A stretch of DNA of 12,861 nucleotides from Burkholderiales bacterium (GCA_019751575.1 JAIENF010000735.1:1-12861); one strand, 5' to 3'; positions 4,333 through 12,586 are shown, counted from the first letter of the stretch. The notes: a model not told the origin generated them from the sequence alone. A program made the numbers and translations.

Positions 4333-6543
4333 ATGTCTCTGCGCGATCCCGAGAACACGCCGCGTGCCGGCCCGACCTCCTTCCGACGCCTGCGGCTCGC
4401 CGCCACGCAGCTGCACGCGGATGCAGTGCACTTGCCGCGCCGTGATGACGCGCTCCAGGTGGTCCCGGAGGCAATCCTGGTCACGGACAGCCGGCGCCGC
4501 ACGATCTACGTCAATCCGGCGTTCGAGGCGCTGACCGGATACGGCGCCGCCGACATGGTCGGCCAGACCTGCGCGATCCTGCAGGGTGAAGGCACGTCGG
4601 CGAAGACCCTGCAGGTGCTGGGCGCGGCGCTGGATGCCGGACGGCCGTTCAAGGGTGAACTGCTGAACTACCGGAAGGACGGCACGTCGTTCTGGAATGA
4701 ACTGACGGTCGTTCCCGTCTTCGACGCGCTGGGTGCGCTGGTCCAGTTCGTCGGCACGCAACGGGATGTCACCGCCCTGCGCGAGGCGAACGACCGACTG
4801 CTGATGGCCTCGCGCGTGTTCGAGGATGGCAGCGAGGGATTCATGATCGCCGACGCGGAGCGGCGGATCATCAAGGTCAATCCGGCGTTCACCGCGATCA
4901 CCGGCTATTCCGAGGACGAGGTGATCGGCCGCAATCCGAACATCCTGAGCTCGGGCCGGCACGATCCGGCCTTCTACCGCGCGATGTGGCAGGCGGTGGA
5001 CGAGGACGGTCAATGGCAGGGCGAGCTCTGGAACCAGCGCAAGGACGGCACGGTCTATCCGCAGCAGATGCTGCTGCGCCGCGTGGTCGACGGATCCGAC
5101 GGCGCCGCGAATTACGTGGCTTCGTTCAGCGACATCACGGATCGCAAGGCGGCGGAGGACAGTATCTGGCGGCTGTCCCGCTACGATCCGCTGACCGGGC
5201 TGCCGAACCGTGCATACCTGCAGGAACGCGCCGCGCATGCGCTCGACCGCTCGCGAAAGAGCGGAGAACCGTTGGCGGTGGTGTTCATCGACCTCGACCA
5301 GTTCAAGAACGTCAATGACTCGCTGGGCCATCGCATCGGCGACCGGCTGCTGGTGAAGGTCGCGGAAAGGTTCGAATCGACGCTGCGCGAGAACGATACC
5401 CTGGCGCGCATCGGCGGCGACGAGTTCGTGATGCTGCTCCCCGGTACCGACGCGCGCGCCGCATCGCGCGTGGTGCGCCGGCTGGTCGAACTCTCGGAGC
5501 AGCCGCTGCGTGTCGACGCCCATGAACTCACGATCACGCCATCGGCCGGGATCGCCATGTATCCGTTCGACGGACATGACTTCGATTCGCTCGCGACCTG
5601 CGCCGACGCCGCGATGTACCGTGCCAAGGACATCGGTCGCAGCACGTTCTGCTTCTTCACGCCCGAGATGCAGGCGCTGTCCGCGCGCGCCCTGGTGCTG
5701 GACAACCTGCTGCGGCGGGCGATCGAGCGCGGCGAGCTGAGCCTCGAGTACCAGCCCCAGTGCGCGCTGCACGATGGAGGGATCGTCGGCCTGGAGGCGT
5801 TGCTGCGCTGGCGCAACCCGGAACTCGGGCAGGTATCGCCGGGCGAGTTCATCCCGGTCGCAGAGGGCAGCGGGCTGATCATCCCGATCGGCGAATGGGT
5901 GTTGCGCACGGCACTGGCCCAGATGCGCGCCTGGCTCGATGCCGGCATCGCGCCGCCCGTCGTGGCGGTCAACCTGTCGATCGTGCAGTTCAGGCAGCCC
6001 GGCTTTCCAGACCACGTGCGCCGGATGCTGGACGAATGCGGAGTGGCGCCCGACCGCCTCGAGCTGGAGCTGACGGAAAGCGTCGCGTCCGACGATCCCG
6101 CCGGGGCGATGGCCGTGATGGAGGCGCTGCACGCGCACGGCATCCGGTTGTCGCTGGACGACTTCGGCACCGGCTATTCCTCGCTCAGCTACCTGAAGCG
6201 GTTCAAGGTCGGCAAGCTGAAGATCGATCGGTCGTTCGTCGCGAACGTGACCGACAGCGCGGCCGACCAGGCGATCGTCAGCGCGATCATCCGGCTCGCC
6301 AACGGCCTGGGGATGGCAACCCTTGCGGAGGGCGTCGAGACACCGGCGCAGCTGGATGCGCTGCGGTTCCGCGGCTGCGACCAGGTTCAGGGCTACTGGC
6401 TCACCCGCCCGTTTCCGCCCGCCGAGTTTCCCGCCTACCTCGAGGCGCACCATGCGAGCCGCCCGCTGCTGGGTCCCGACCTTCAGCGCTCGGGCTTCAC
6501 GGTCGTGCATTGGCGCGACCGCCTGCCCGAACGGCCGGCCTGA
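4333..6543 (+). CDS. LOV-PAS-GGDEF-EAL protein: putative light-sensing c-di-GMP cyclase/phosphodiesterase
   Basis: The 736-residue protein has no signal peptide or membrane segment and should be cytoplasmic. Domains: a PAS of LOV type (about 41-147), a second PAS (about 160-275, with GRNPNILSSGRHDPAFY), GGDEF (about 285-440) and EAL (about 455-710). GGDEF makes c-di-GMP; the motif at 361-365 is intact and REND at 352-355, five residues before it, fits the product-inhibition I-site. EAL degrades c-di-GMP; the expected residues are present: Glu488 (EALLRW), Asn547, Glu579, Asp609-Asp610 (DDFGTGYSS), Lys630, Glu666 and Gln686. Both activities may therefore work. The LOV call rests on Cys80 in GQTCAILQG and on Asn112, Asn122 and Gln143 at the spacing of known FMN-binding LOV domains. 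ATG 4333 is the first possible start, but no clear ribosome binding site precedes it. It stands alone, convergent with the CoA-transferase gene. Net activity and light response are inference. Confidence 0.93.
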   Translation: MSLRDPENTPRAGPTSFRRLRLAATQLHADAVHLPRRDDALQVVPEAILVTDSRRRTIYVNPAFEALTGYGAADMVGQTCAILQGEGTSAKTLQVLGAALDAGRPFKGELLNYRKDGTSFWNELTVVPVFDALGALVQFVGTQRDVTALREANDRLLMASRVFEDGSEGFMIADAERRIIKVNPAFTAITGYSEDEVIGRNPNILSSGRHDPAFYRAMWQAVDEDGQWQGELWNQRKDGTVYPQQMLLRRVVDGSDGAANYVASFSDITDRKAAEDSIWRLSRYDPLTGLPNRAYLQERAAHALDRSRKSGEPLAVVFIDLDQFKNVNDSLGHRIGDRLLVKVAERFESTLRENDTLARIGGDEFVMLLPGTDARAASRVVRRLVELSEQPLRVDAHELTITPSAGIAMYPFDGHDFDSLATCADAAMYRAKDIGRSTFCFFTPEMQALSARALVLDNLLRRAIERGELSLEYQPQCALHDGGIVGLEALLRWRNPELGQVSPGEFIPVAEGSGLIIPIGEWVLRTALAQMRAWLDAGIAPPVVAVNLSIVQFRQPGFPDHVRRMLDECGVAPDRLELELTESVASDDPAGAMAVMEALHAHGIRLSLDDFGTGYSSLSYLKRFKVGKLKIDRSFVANVTDSAADQAIVSAIIRLANGLGMATLAEGVETPAQLDALRFRGCDQVQGYWLTRPFPPAEFPAYLEAHHASRPLLGPDLQRSGFTVVHWRDRLPERPA

Positions 6544-6583
6544 CCTGCAGCACTGACCTGTTGCGCCGACCCTGCGAACGATC

Positions 6584-6611
6584 CGTTCAGCGCGTCACGT
6601 TCAGCGCGTCA
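6584..6611. repeat. 14-base tandem duplication across the CoA-transferase stop codon
   Basis: CGTTCAGCGCGTCA occurs twice in direct succession (6584-6597 and 6598-6611). The second copy contains the stop codon of the minus-strand CoA-transferase gene, the first lies just beyond it. The 57-base gap to the c-di-GMP gene's stop otherwise shows no terminator hairpin. Confidence 0.9.
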
Positions 6612-7785
6612 GGATGACCTTCGCAGCCGCCAGCTTGTCGATCTCGACATCGGCATAGCCGATCGAGGCCAGGATCCCGCGCGTGTGTTCCCCGACCTTC
6701 GGCAGGTCGAGGCGCATGCCGAGCCGGTGGCCGTCCATCTCGATCGGCAGGATCGGCACCTTCGTCGCCGTGCCGTCGGGCATGGTGATCGGCGCGAGGC
6801 CGCCGGAGGCGTTCAGGTGCGGGTCGTCGAACAGGTCTTCCGGCCGCGCGATCGGCGCGAACGGCAGGCCGAGCGCCTCGAAGCGCGCCATCAGGTCGGC
6901 CTTGGTCATGCGCGAGAACAACTCGGTGATCACCGGGATCGTCTTGCCGCGCTGCTCGACCCGCTGCGGATTGGTCGCGAGGTCGGGGTCGGCCAGGAAC
7001 TGCGGCAGGTCGAAGGCGTCGCAGAACACCTTCCACTGCGTGTCGGTGACCACGCCGACGAACACCTGTTCGCCTTCGACGGTGGTGAAGGTGTCGTAGA
7101 CCGCCCACGCACGGACGCGTTCGGGCATCGGCACTGCCGGCCTGCCGGTGGCGAGCGATTCCATCATGTGCTGCGCCATCAGGAACACGTTGTTCTCGTA
7201 CAGCGCGCTCTCGACATACTGGCCGCGCCCGGTCGACTTGCGCTGGTAGAGGGCGCCCATCACGGCGACCGCGCCGAACACCCCGCCCATCACGTCGTTC
7301 ACCGACGCGCCGGCGCGCAACGGCCGCCCCTTCGGCCCGGTCATGTAGGCGAGGCCACCCATCATCTGCGCCATCTCGTCCAGCGCCGTGCGGTGCGCAT
7401 ACGGACCGCGCAGGAAGCCCTTGTGCGAGCAGTAGATGAGTCCCGGGTTGTCCTTCGACAGGGCCTCGTAGCCGAAGCCCAGCGCTTCCATCGCGCCGGG
7501 CCGGAAGTTCTCGGTGACCACGTCGGACTTCGCGATCAGGCGGTGCACGATCTCCTTGCCGGCCGCCGACTTCAGGTCGACCGCCAGGCTCTTCTTGTTC
7601 CGGTTGTACGCCGGGAAGAAGCCGGCGCCGGAGGCGGTCAGCTTGCGCGTGTGGTCGCCGTCGAGCGGCTCGACCTTGACCACCTCGGCCCCGAGGTCGG
7701 CCAGCACCAGACCGCAGGTCGGGCCCATCACCATGTGGACGAACTCCACCACGCGCACGTCGGCGAAGGGCAGGGCATGGGTCAT
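6601..7785 (-). CDS. CaiB/BaiF (class III) CoA-transferase
   Basis: The 394-residue cytoplasmic enzyme should move CoA from an acyl-CoA donor to a carboxylic acid, through an aspartyl thioester. Family marks in order: [16 protein letters not shown] near the N-terminus, [11 protein letters not shown] (30-40), [12 protein letters not shown] (61-72), [16 protein letters not shown] (92-107), and the catalytic aspartate, most likely Asp164 in [10 protein letters not shown], followed by [14 protein letters not shown]. Length is typical. The start at 7785 is preferred because GGAAGGAA (7798-7791) stands five bases upstream; an in-frame ATG at 7809 has no ribosome binding site. It is divergent from the VOC gene, 49 bases away, so both may share one control region. 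Candidate substrates include aromatic or branched carboxylic acids, but none can be chosen from sequence. Confidence 0.93.
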   Translation of the reverse strand: MTHALPFADVRVVEFVHMVMGPTCGLVLADLGAEVVKVEPLDGDHTRKLTASGAGFFPAYNRNKKSLAVDLKSAAGKEIVHRLIAKSDVVTENFRPGAMEALGFGYEALSKDNPGLIYCSHKGFLRGPYAHRTALDEMAQMMGGLAYMTGPKGRPLRAGASVNDVMGGVFGAVAVMGALYQRKSTGRGQYVESALYENNVFLMAQHMMESLATGRPAVPMPERVRAWAVYDTFTTVEGEQVFVGVVTDTQWKVFCDAFDLPQFLADPDLATNPQRVEQRGKTIPVITELFSRMTKADLMARFEALGLPFAPIARPEDLFDDPHLNASGGLAPITMPDGTATKVPILPIEMDGHRLGMRLDLPKVGEHTRGILASIGYADVEIDKLAAAKVILTR

Positions 7786-7790
7786 CGCGG

Positions 7791-7798
7791 TTCCTTCC
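7791..7798 (-). promoter_or_regulatory. Ribosome binding site deciding the CoA-transferase start
   Basis: The minus strand reads GGAAGGAA five bases before ATG 7785. No comparable site stands before the alternative ATG at 7809. Confidence 0.65.
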
Positions 7799-7834
7799 GT
7801 GGTATTCATTGCCGATCATCGACCGGAGACTGCC

Positions 7835-8269
7835 ATGAGTGCAACCCCCTCGTTCCAGCCCTTGTTCCATCTCGCATTCCCCGTGCGCGACCTCGCCGAG
7901 GCACGTGCCTACTACGGCGGCCTGATCGGCTGCAGCGAAGGCCGCTCCTCCGACGAGTGGTGCGACTTCGACTTCTACGGCCACCAGATCGTGGCCTACG
8001 AGGCGCCGCACCTGTGCGCGGTGAGCGATACCTCGCCGGTGGACGGCGACGAAGTGCCGATCCGCCATTTCGGCGCAGTGCTGCCGCTGGCCGACTGGGA
8101 GGCGCTGCGCGACCGGCTGCAGGCGGCCGGGGTGAAGTTCATCATCGAGCCGCAGGTCCGCTTCGTCGGCGAGATCGGCGAGCAGCATTCGATGTTCTTC
8201 CTCGATCCGTCCGGCAACGCGCTCGAGTTCAAGGCGTTCAAGGATATCGGCTATCTGTTCAGGAAATGA
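7835..8269 (+). CDS. VOC-superfamily (glyoxalase/extradiol dioxygenase fold) protein
   Basis: The 144-residue protein has the paired beta-alpha-beta-beta-beta layout of the vicinal oxygen chelate fold. FHLAFPVRDLAEARAYYGGL opens the first half and HFGAVLPLADWEALRDRL the second, with FFLDPSGNALEFKAF closing it. Likely metal ligands are His12, His78 and Glu131, the usual triad of this fold; His50 in GHQIV is a further conserved candidate. Such proteins isomerise, open or modify small organic compounds; this subgroup is usually annotated only as glyoxalase-like, and its reaction is not known to me. The start at 7835 is supported by GGAG (7825-7828) six bases upstream and by the fold beginning directly there; an upstream open extension overlaps the CoA-transferase gene and is not real. 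The divergent CoA-transferase suggests a common catabolic role, but this is inference. Confidence 0.9.
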   Translation: MSATPSFQPLFHLAFPVRDLAEARAYYGGLIGCSEGRSSDEWCDFDFYGHQIVAYEAPHLCAVSDTSPVDGDEVPIRHFGAVLPLADWEALRDRLQAAGVKFIIEPQVRFVGEIGEQHSMFFLDPSGNALEFKAFKDIGYLFRK

Positions 8270-8273
8270 CCGA

Positions 8274-8302
8274 AGCCGGACGCCAAAAGCAGCGTCCCGG
8301 CT
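8274..8302 (+). terminator. Weak terminator-like hairpin after the VOC gene
   Basis: AGCCGGACGC (8274-8283) pairs with GCGTCCCGGCT (8292-8302) with one bulged base around an eight-base loop, five bases after the stop codon. There is no U tract behind it, so termination would be inefficient or Rho-dependent. Confidence 0.35.
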
Positions 8303-8317
8303 GCATTGATGCGATGC

Positions 8318-8329
8318 ACAATCGATTGT
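8318..8329. promoter_or_regulatory. 12-base palindrome, operator candidate of the TRAP operon
   Basis: ACAATCGATTGT is a perfect 12-base palindrome lying directly before the proposed -35 element at 8331. It is 131 bases upstream of the first gene. No regulator gene is in the window, so the binding protein is unknown. Confidence 0.45.
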
Positions 8330-8330
8330 T

Positions 8331-8360
8331 GCGACACGCCCGACCGGCGCTCCCTATACT
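8331..8360 (+). promoter_or_regulatory. Sigma70-like promoter of the TRAP operon
   Basis: GCGACA (8331-8336, four of six consensus bases) and TATACT (8355-8360, five of six) are 18 bases apart. Transcription would begin near 8367, leaving a leader of about 93 bases before the ATG at 8460. Confidence 0.5.
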
Positions 8361-8459
8361 GTTCTCACATGCGGAGATGGGGCATGACTGCCCCGGCTCC
8401 CGCAGCGCTTCCGCAGCAGCGTGTCGCGGAGGCCCACAAACACTGAGAGGATCCGTCCC

Positions 8460-9419
8460 ATGAAGCGTCTGATCGCGATCGTCGCGGCCGTTCTGGTCGC
8501 AGCGTCGGCATCCGTGTTCGCCCAGCAGAAGGCGTTCTCGATCGCCACCGGCACCACCGGCGGCGTGTACTTCCCGCTCGGCGGCGGGCTCGCGCAGATA
8601 CTGACCAAGCACGCCGGCATCAATGCCAACGTCGAGGCGACTGCCGGCTCGGCCGAGAACATGTTCCGCATCGCGCGTGGACAGGCAGACATCGCATTCG
8701 CCCAGACCGATGCGGCCTGGGATGCCTACTCGGGGCTGGACAAGTTCAGCGGCAACAAGGTCGGCGTGCGTGCGCTGATGGTGCTCTACCCGAACACGAT
8801 GCACCTGGTCACGATCGACGGCACCGGCATCAACACCATCGCCGACCTGCGCGGCAAGCGCGTGTCCACCGGCCCGGCGAACAGCGCGACCGAGATCATG
8901 GCGATCCGCGCGTTGCAGGCGGTCGGCATCGATGCCGACAAGGACATCAAGCGCGCCCGGCTGTCCCCGGCGGAATCGACGCGCGCGATCCGCGACCGGC
9001 AGCTCGATGCCTACTTCTTCGTCGGCGGCGTGCCGACGCCGGCGATCACCGACCTCGCCGCCAGCCCCGGCATCAAGTTCAAGCTGATCGACTACCAGAA
9101 AGAGGCACTGGCCGGCATGGTGAAGGTCACCGGGCCGATCTACGTGCCGATCACCATCCCGGCGAAGTCGTACCCCGGGCAGGACGCCCCGGTGCAGGCG
9201 GTGGCGGTATGGAACATCCTGGCGGTGCGTGACGACATGCCGGTGGAACTGGCCTACAACATCACCCGCGCCGCATACCTGAACCGCGCAGACCTGGCCG
9301 TGGTGCATCCCGAAGGGCGCAACATCGACACGAAGTGGCAGCTCAATGGTGCCGCGGTGATCCCCTTCCATCCTGGCGCAATGAAGTTCTGGGCTGAACA
9401 GGGCGTGAAGCTCAAGTAG
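8460..9419 (+). CDS. TAXI-family TRAP transporter solute-binding protein
   Basis: The 319-residue periplasmic protein delivers a ligand, in this family usually a carboxylate such as glutamate or another organic acid, to a fused TRAP permease. It has a signal peptide (MKRLIAIVAAVLVAASASVF, likely cut after AFA-type site at residue 21). Next come the TAXI hallmark FSIATGTTGGVYFPLGGGLA (26-45) and ATAGSAENMFRIARGQADIAFAQ, where the ligand is contacted. DLRGKRVSTGPANSATE in the middle and AYFFVGGVPTPAITDL later are further family segments. The start at 8460 is chosen for the signal peptide and for GAGAGG (8445-8450) nine bases upstream; an open frame extends back to an ATG at 8421 that would bury the signal sequence. 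It is the first gene of a two-gene operon, 16 bases before the permease gene. The ligand cannot be named. Confidence 0.95.
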   Translation: MKRLIAIVAAVLVAASASVFAQQKAFSIATGTTGGVYFPLGGGLAQILTKHAGINANVEATAGSAENMFRIARGQADIAFAQTDAAWDAYSGLDKFSGNKVGVRALMVLYPNTMHLVTIDGTGINTIADLRGKRVSTGPANSATEIMAIRALQAVGIDADKDIKRARLSPAESTRAIRDRQLDAYFFVGGVPTPAITDLAASPGIKFKLIDYQKEALAGMVKVTGPIYVPITIPAKSYPGQDAPVQAVAVWNILAVRDDMPVELAYNITRAAYLNRADLAVVHPEGRNIDTKWQLNGAAVIPFHPGAMKFWAEQGVKLK

Positions 9420-9435
9420 CCGGCGCGGGGGGCGC

Positions 9436-11583
9436 ATGGCAGGGGAAGCAGTGCAGGGCGGATCGGTGCCGCCCGCACGGGTCGGGGAAGCGCTCGTGCT
9501 GAACGAGGACTCCGAGCGCAAGGTCACCGAGCTGATCGAGGCGGAGGAAGGGGCGACCCACCGCTTCAGGGGCTGGCTCGGTGGCTTCATCACGATCGTC
9601 GCGATCGGCATCTCCCTGTTCCACCTGTACGGTGCGATCGAGGTGGTGCCGGCGCAGTTCTTCCGCACCGCGCACGTCGCGCTGATCCTGTTCCTGGCCT
9701 TCCTGCTGTTCCCGGTCGCGCGCCGCTACCGCAACCGGATGATGTGGTGGGACTGGCTGTTCGCGCTGGCCAGCCTGTCGACGCTGGTCTACGTGCTGGT
9801 CGAGGGCTGGGACTTCGTCTACCGCAACATCGACCCGACCACGCTCGACGTGGCGATGGGCTGGCTGCTCATCCTGCTGCTGCTCGAGGCGACCCGGCGC
9901 ACCACCGGCATGGTGATGGTGGTCGTGATCGCCGTGTTCCTGCTCTATGCGTTCATCGGCCCCTGGCTGCCGCAGCCATGGACCCATCGCGGCTACGACC
10001 TGGCCCGCCTGGCGGCGACGCTGTACATGACCGTCGACGGCGTGTACGGCACGGCGGTCGACGTATCGTCCTCGCTGATCATCCTGTTCTGCATCTACGG
10101 CGCCTTCCTGCAGTTCTCCGGCGCCGGGAAGTTCTTCCTCGATTTCTCCTTCGCGGTGATGGGCTCGAAGCCCACCAATGCCGGACGCACCGTGGTGCTC
10201 GCCTCGTTCCTGCTCGGCGGGCCGTCAGGGTCCGGCGTGGCGACGACGGTCACCATCGGCTCGGTCGCCTATCCGATGCTCAAGAAGGCCGGCTATCCGC
10301 GAAACCCGGCGGGTGGCCTGCTCGCGGCCGGCGGGCTGGGCGCGATCATCTCGCCGCCGGTGCTCGGCGCGGCGGCCTTCATCATCGCCGAATTCCTGCG
10401 CGTGTCCTACCTCGAAGTGATCCGGATGGCCATCGTGCCGACGGTGCTCTATTACCTGAGCCTGTTCCTGATGGTCGAGCTCGATGCGCGCAAGTACGGC
10501 AAGGACAATGCGACCGTCGACAACCCGTTGTCGGCGTGGCAACTCGCGAAGACGTTCTGGTTCCACTTCCTTTCGCTGGTCGCGATCATCCTGTACATGA
10601 TGCTCGGCTACACCCCCACGGCGGCGGTGTTCTGGGCGATCGTCACCGCCTTCGCGGTGAGTTTCCTGCACCGGGACTGCGCACTGCTGCCTTACGACCT
10701 GTTCCGGCTGCGCGGCCCGGTGTGGGCACACATCCGCGACTCGCGGCTGGCCGGCGCGCTGCGCGACGGCACGGTCGGCATGCTCAATGTCGGCGTCACC
10801 TGCGCGGCGGCGGGCATCATCGTCGGCATCGTCACGCTGACCGGGCTGGGCCTGAAGTTCAGCTCGATCGTCGTCGGTTACGCCGAAGTCATGGCCAGCG
10901 GCTTCGTCAGCGCCTTCGCGCTGGTCGGGATCGAGGCGAGCCAGGCCATGTTCGCCAGCACCCGGTTGCTGTTCACCACCATCTTCACCGCGCTGATCGT
11001 CTGGACCGTCGGCCTCGCGGTGCCGGTCACTGCGTCGTACATCATCTGCGCGGTGGTCGCGGCGCCGGCCCTGATCAAGCTCGGCGTGCCGGACTTCGCC
11101 GCCCACATGTTCATCTTCTACTACGCCGTGCTGTCGGAAGTCTCGCCGCCGACCGCGCTGTCGCCGTTCGCCGCAGCCGCCATCACCGGTGGAGACCCGT
11201 ATCGCACCACGCTGCAGAGCTGGAAGTACGTGATGCCGGCCTTCGTCGTGCCGTTCATGTTCGTGCTCGACCCGGCCGGGGTGGGGCTGCTGCTGAAGAC
11301 GCCGGTGGGCGGCGACTGGACGGACATCGCCGCGGTCGCGGTGTCGGCGACCATCGGAATCTGCGCGCTGGCGGCCGGCGCACAGGGCTGGCTGCTGATC
11401 CAGACCAGCCGGGTCGAGCGCTGGCTGCTGATCGTGGGTGGCGTGCTGCTGGTGTTCCTGTCGACGACCACCAACGTGCTGGGCGGTGCCTGCATCGTTG
11501 CGGCGGTGATCAGCCAGATCGTCAGGCGCCGGCGGCCGGGTGCAACTCCCGACGGCGGCGCGCCGCAGACGGCCGGCGCCTGA
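9436..11583 (+). CDS. TRAP transporter fused permease (small plus large membrane subunit)
   Basis: The 715-residue inner-membrane protein joins the four-helix small subunit and the twelve-helix large subunit of TRAP transporters in one chain, the usual partner of TAXI binding proteins. It should import the ligand with sodium or proton symport. A soluble N-terminal stretch of about 45 residues precedes the first helix (GGFITIVAIGISLF). The large-subunit signature is visible around residues 240-325: GSKPTNAGRTVVLASFLLGG, GPSGSGVATTVTIGS and GLLAAGGLGAIISPPVLGAA. A second conserved part is FFYYAVLSEVSPPTALSPFA-like sequence near residues 555-580. The C-terminal part after about residue 600 adds further hydrophobic segments. 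ATG 9436 follows a G run (9427-9432) and lies 16 bases after the binding-protein stop, so the two are cotranscribed. The long open frames opposite and in the +2 frame are shadows. Confidence 0.95.
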   Translation: MAGEAVQGGSVPPARVGEALVLNEDSERKVTELIEAEEGATHRFRGWLGGFITIVAIGISLFHLYGAIEVVPAQFFRTAHVALILFLAFLLFPVARRYRNRMMWWDWLFALASLSTLVYVLVEGWDFVYRNIDPTTLDVAMGWLLILLLLEATRRTTGMVMVVVIAVFLLYAFIGPWLPQPWTHRGYDLARLAATLYMTVDGVYGTAVDVSSSLIILFCIYGAFLQFSGAGKFFLDFSFAVMGSKPTNAGRTVVLASFLLGGPSGSGVATTVTIGSVAYPMLKKAGYPRNPAGGLLAAGGLGAIISPPVLGAAAFIIAEFLRVSYLEVIRMAIVPTVLYYLSLFLMVELDARKYGKDNATVDNPLSAWQLAKTFWFHFLSLVAIILYMMLGYTPTAAVFWAIVTAFAVSFLHRDCALLPYDLFRLRGPVWAHIRDSRLAGALRDGTVGMLNVGVTCAAAGIIVGIVTLTGLGLKFSSIVVGYAEVMASGFVSAFALVGIEASQAMFASTRLLFTTIFTALIVWTVGLAVPVTASYIICAVVAAPALIKLGVPDFAAHMFIFYYAVLSEVSPPTALSPFAAAAITGGDPYRTTLQSWKYVMPAFVVPFMFVLDPAGVGLLLKTPVGGDWTDIAAVAVSATIGICALAAGAQGWLLIQTSRVERWLLIVGGVLLVFLSTTTNVLGGACIVAAVISQIVRRRRPGATPDGGAPQTAGA

Positions 11584-11626
11584 TCCGGGCGACGGAGGGA
11601 CGGCTCCGGATGATGGGCGACCGCTG

Positions 11627-12586
11627 ATGGGCACCAGGGTGCGAGGTGCCGGCCTGCGTGCGGCCGCGCGCGTCGCCGCGGCCAGCGCCGCGCCCGGCGG
11701 TGCCGAACTCGACGAGTTCTGCGACGCGATCTGGCTCGAGGACGGCCTCGCGCGCAATTCGATCGAGAGCTACCGGCGCGACCTCGCCCAGCTGGCAGAC
11801 TGGCTGGCACAGCCGCCACGCTCGACCGCGCTGCTGGCGGCGGGGCGCGCCGACCTGCTCGACTACCTGGCGCACCGGGTACGCATCGGCGCGCGGTCGT
11901 CGAGCAGCGGCCGGTTGCTGTCGGCGATGAAGCGCTTCTATCGCTTCATGCTGGCGCGCGGCCGGATCCCGGTCGACCCGACCCTGGAGATCGACGCGCC
12001 GCGGCAGGTGCGGGCGCTGCCGCACAGCCTGGCCGAGGCGCAGGTCGAGGCGCTGCTCGAGGCGCCCGACATCCAGGACCCGGTCGGCCTGCGCGACCGG
12101 GCCATGCTCGAGACGCTCTACGCCACCGGCCTGCGGGTGACCGAGCTGGTGTCGTTGACACTGCCGCAGGTCAGCCGCGAGATGGGCGTGGTGCGCGTGG
12201 TCGGCAAGGGTTCGAAGGAGCGTCTGGTGCCGCTGGGCGAGGAGGCGCTGGCCTGGCTCGGGCGCTACCTCGCGCAGGGACGCGGTGCGATCCTCGGCGC
12301 GCGCCACAGCACGGCATTGTTCGTCACCGGGCGCGGCGAGGCGATGACCCGCCAGGCCTTCTGGTACCGGATAAAGCTGCACGGCCGCAGCGCCGGCATC
12401 ACGCAGGTGATCTCGCCCCATGTGCTTCGCCATGCATTCGCCACGCACCTGGTGAACCACGGTGCCGACCTGCGCGTGGTGCAACTGCTGCTCGGCCATG
12501 CGGACATCTCGACCACCCAGATCTACACCCATGTGGCGCGCGAGCGGTTGAAGGACGTGCATCGGAAGCACCACCCGCGCGGCTGA
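11627..12586 (+). CDS. xerD: Site-specific tyrosine recombinase XerD
   Basis: The 319-residue cytoplasmic protein should act with XerC at the chromosomal dif site to resolve chromosome dimers. The N-terminal core-binding domain (about 25-110) contains FCDAIWLEDGLARNSIESYR; the catalytic domain has Arg170 (ATGLRVTEL), Lys194 (GKGSKERLVPLG), His265 and Arg268 (HVLRHAFATHL), His291 (LGHADISTTQ) and Tyr300 (IYTHV). The spacing agrees with E. coli XerD to within one residue. HRKHHPRG at the end and RALPHSLAEAQVEALL after the linker favour XerD over XerC. It is about 20 residues longer than E. coli XerD because of an Ala/Arg-rich start. ATG 11627 lacks a good ribosome binding site; an in-frame ATG at 11540 would overlap the permease gene, and GTG 11639 is another option, so the start is uncertain. 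It may be read partly from the TRAP operon, 43 bases upstream. Confidence 0.93.
   Translation: MGTRVRGAGLRAAARVAAASAAPGGAELDEFCDAIWLEDGLARNSIESYRRDLAQLADWLAQPPRSTALLAAGRADLLDYLAHRVRIGARSSSSGRLLSAMKRFYRFMLARGRIPVDPTLEIDAPRQVRALPHSLAEAQVEALLEAPDIQDPVGLRDRAMLETLYATGLRVTELVSLTLPQVSREMGVVRVVGKGSKERLVPLGEEALAWLGRYLAQGRGAILGARHSTALFVTGRGEAMTRQAFWYRIKLHGRSAGITQVISPHVLRHAFATHLVNHGADLRVVQLLLGHADISTTQIYTHVARERLKDVHRKHHPRG

Noticed and set aside
3021..4445. A 474-codon plus-strand frame opposite the dehydrogenase
   Set aside because: It is an antisense shadow of a gene with all family motifs and it crosses into the c-di-GMP gene; its translation shows no family.
4276..6510. A 744-codon open frame on the minus strand opposite the LOV-PAS-GGDEF-EAL gene
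   Set aside because: The plus-strand gene has intact catalytic motifs throughout; the antisense frame is Arg/Gln/His-rich without any recognisable domain, as expected from GC-rich codon bias.
9744..11757. Long alternative frames (627 codons plus, 510 codons minus) over the TRAP permease
   Set aside because: The permease frame has the membrane helices and conserved signatures; the others are shadows rich in Arg, Gly and His.
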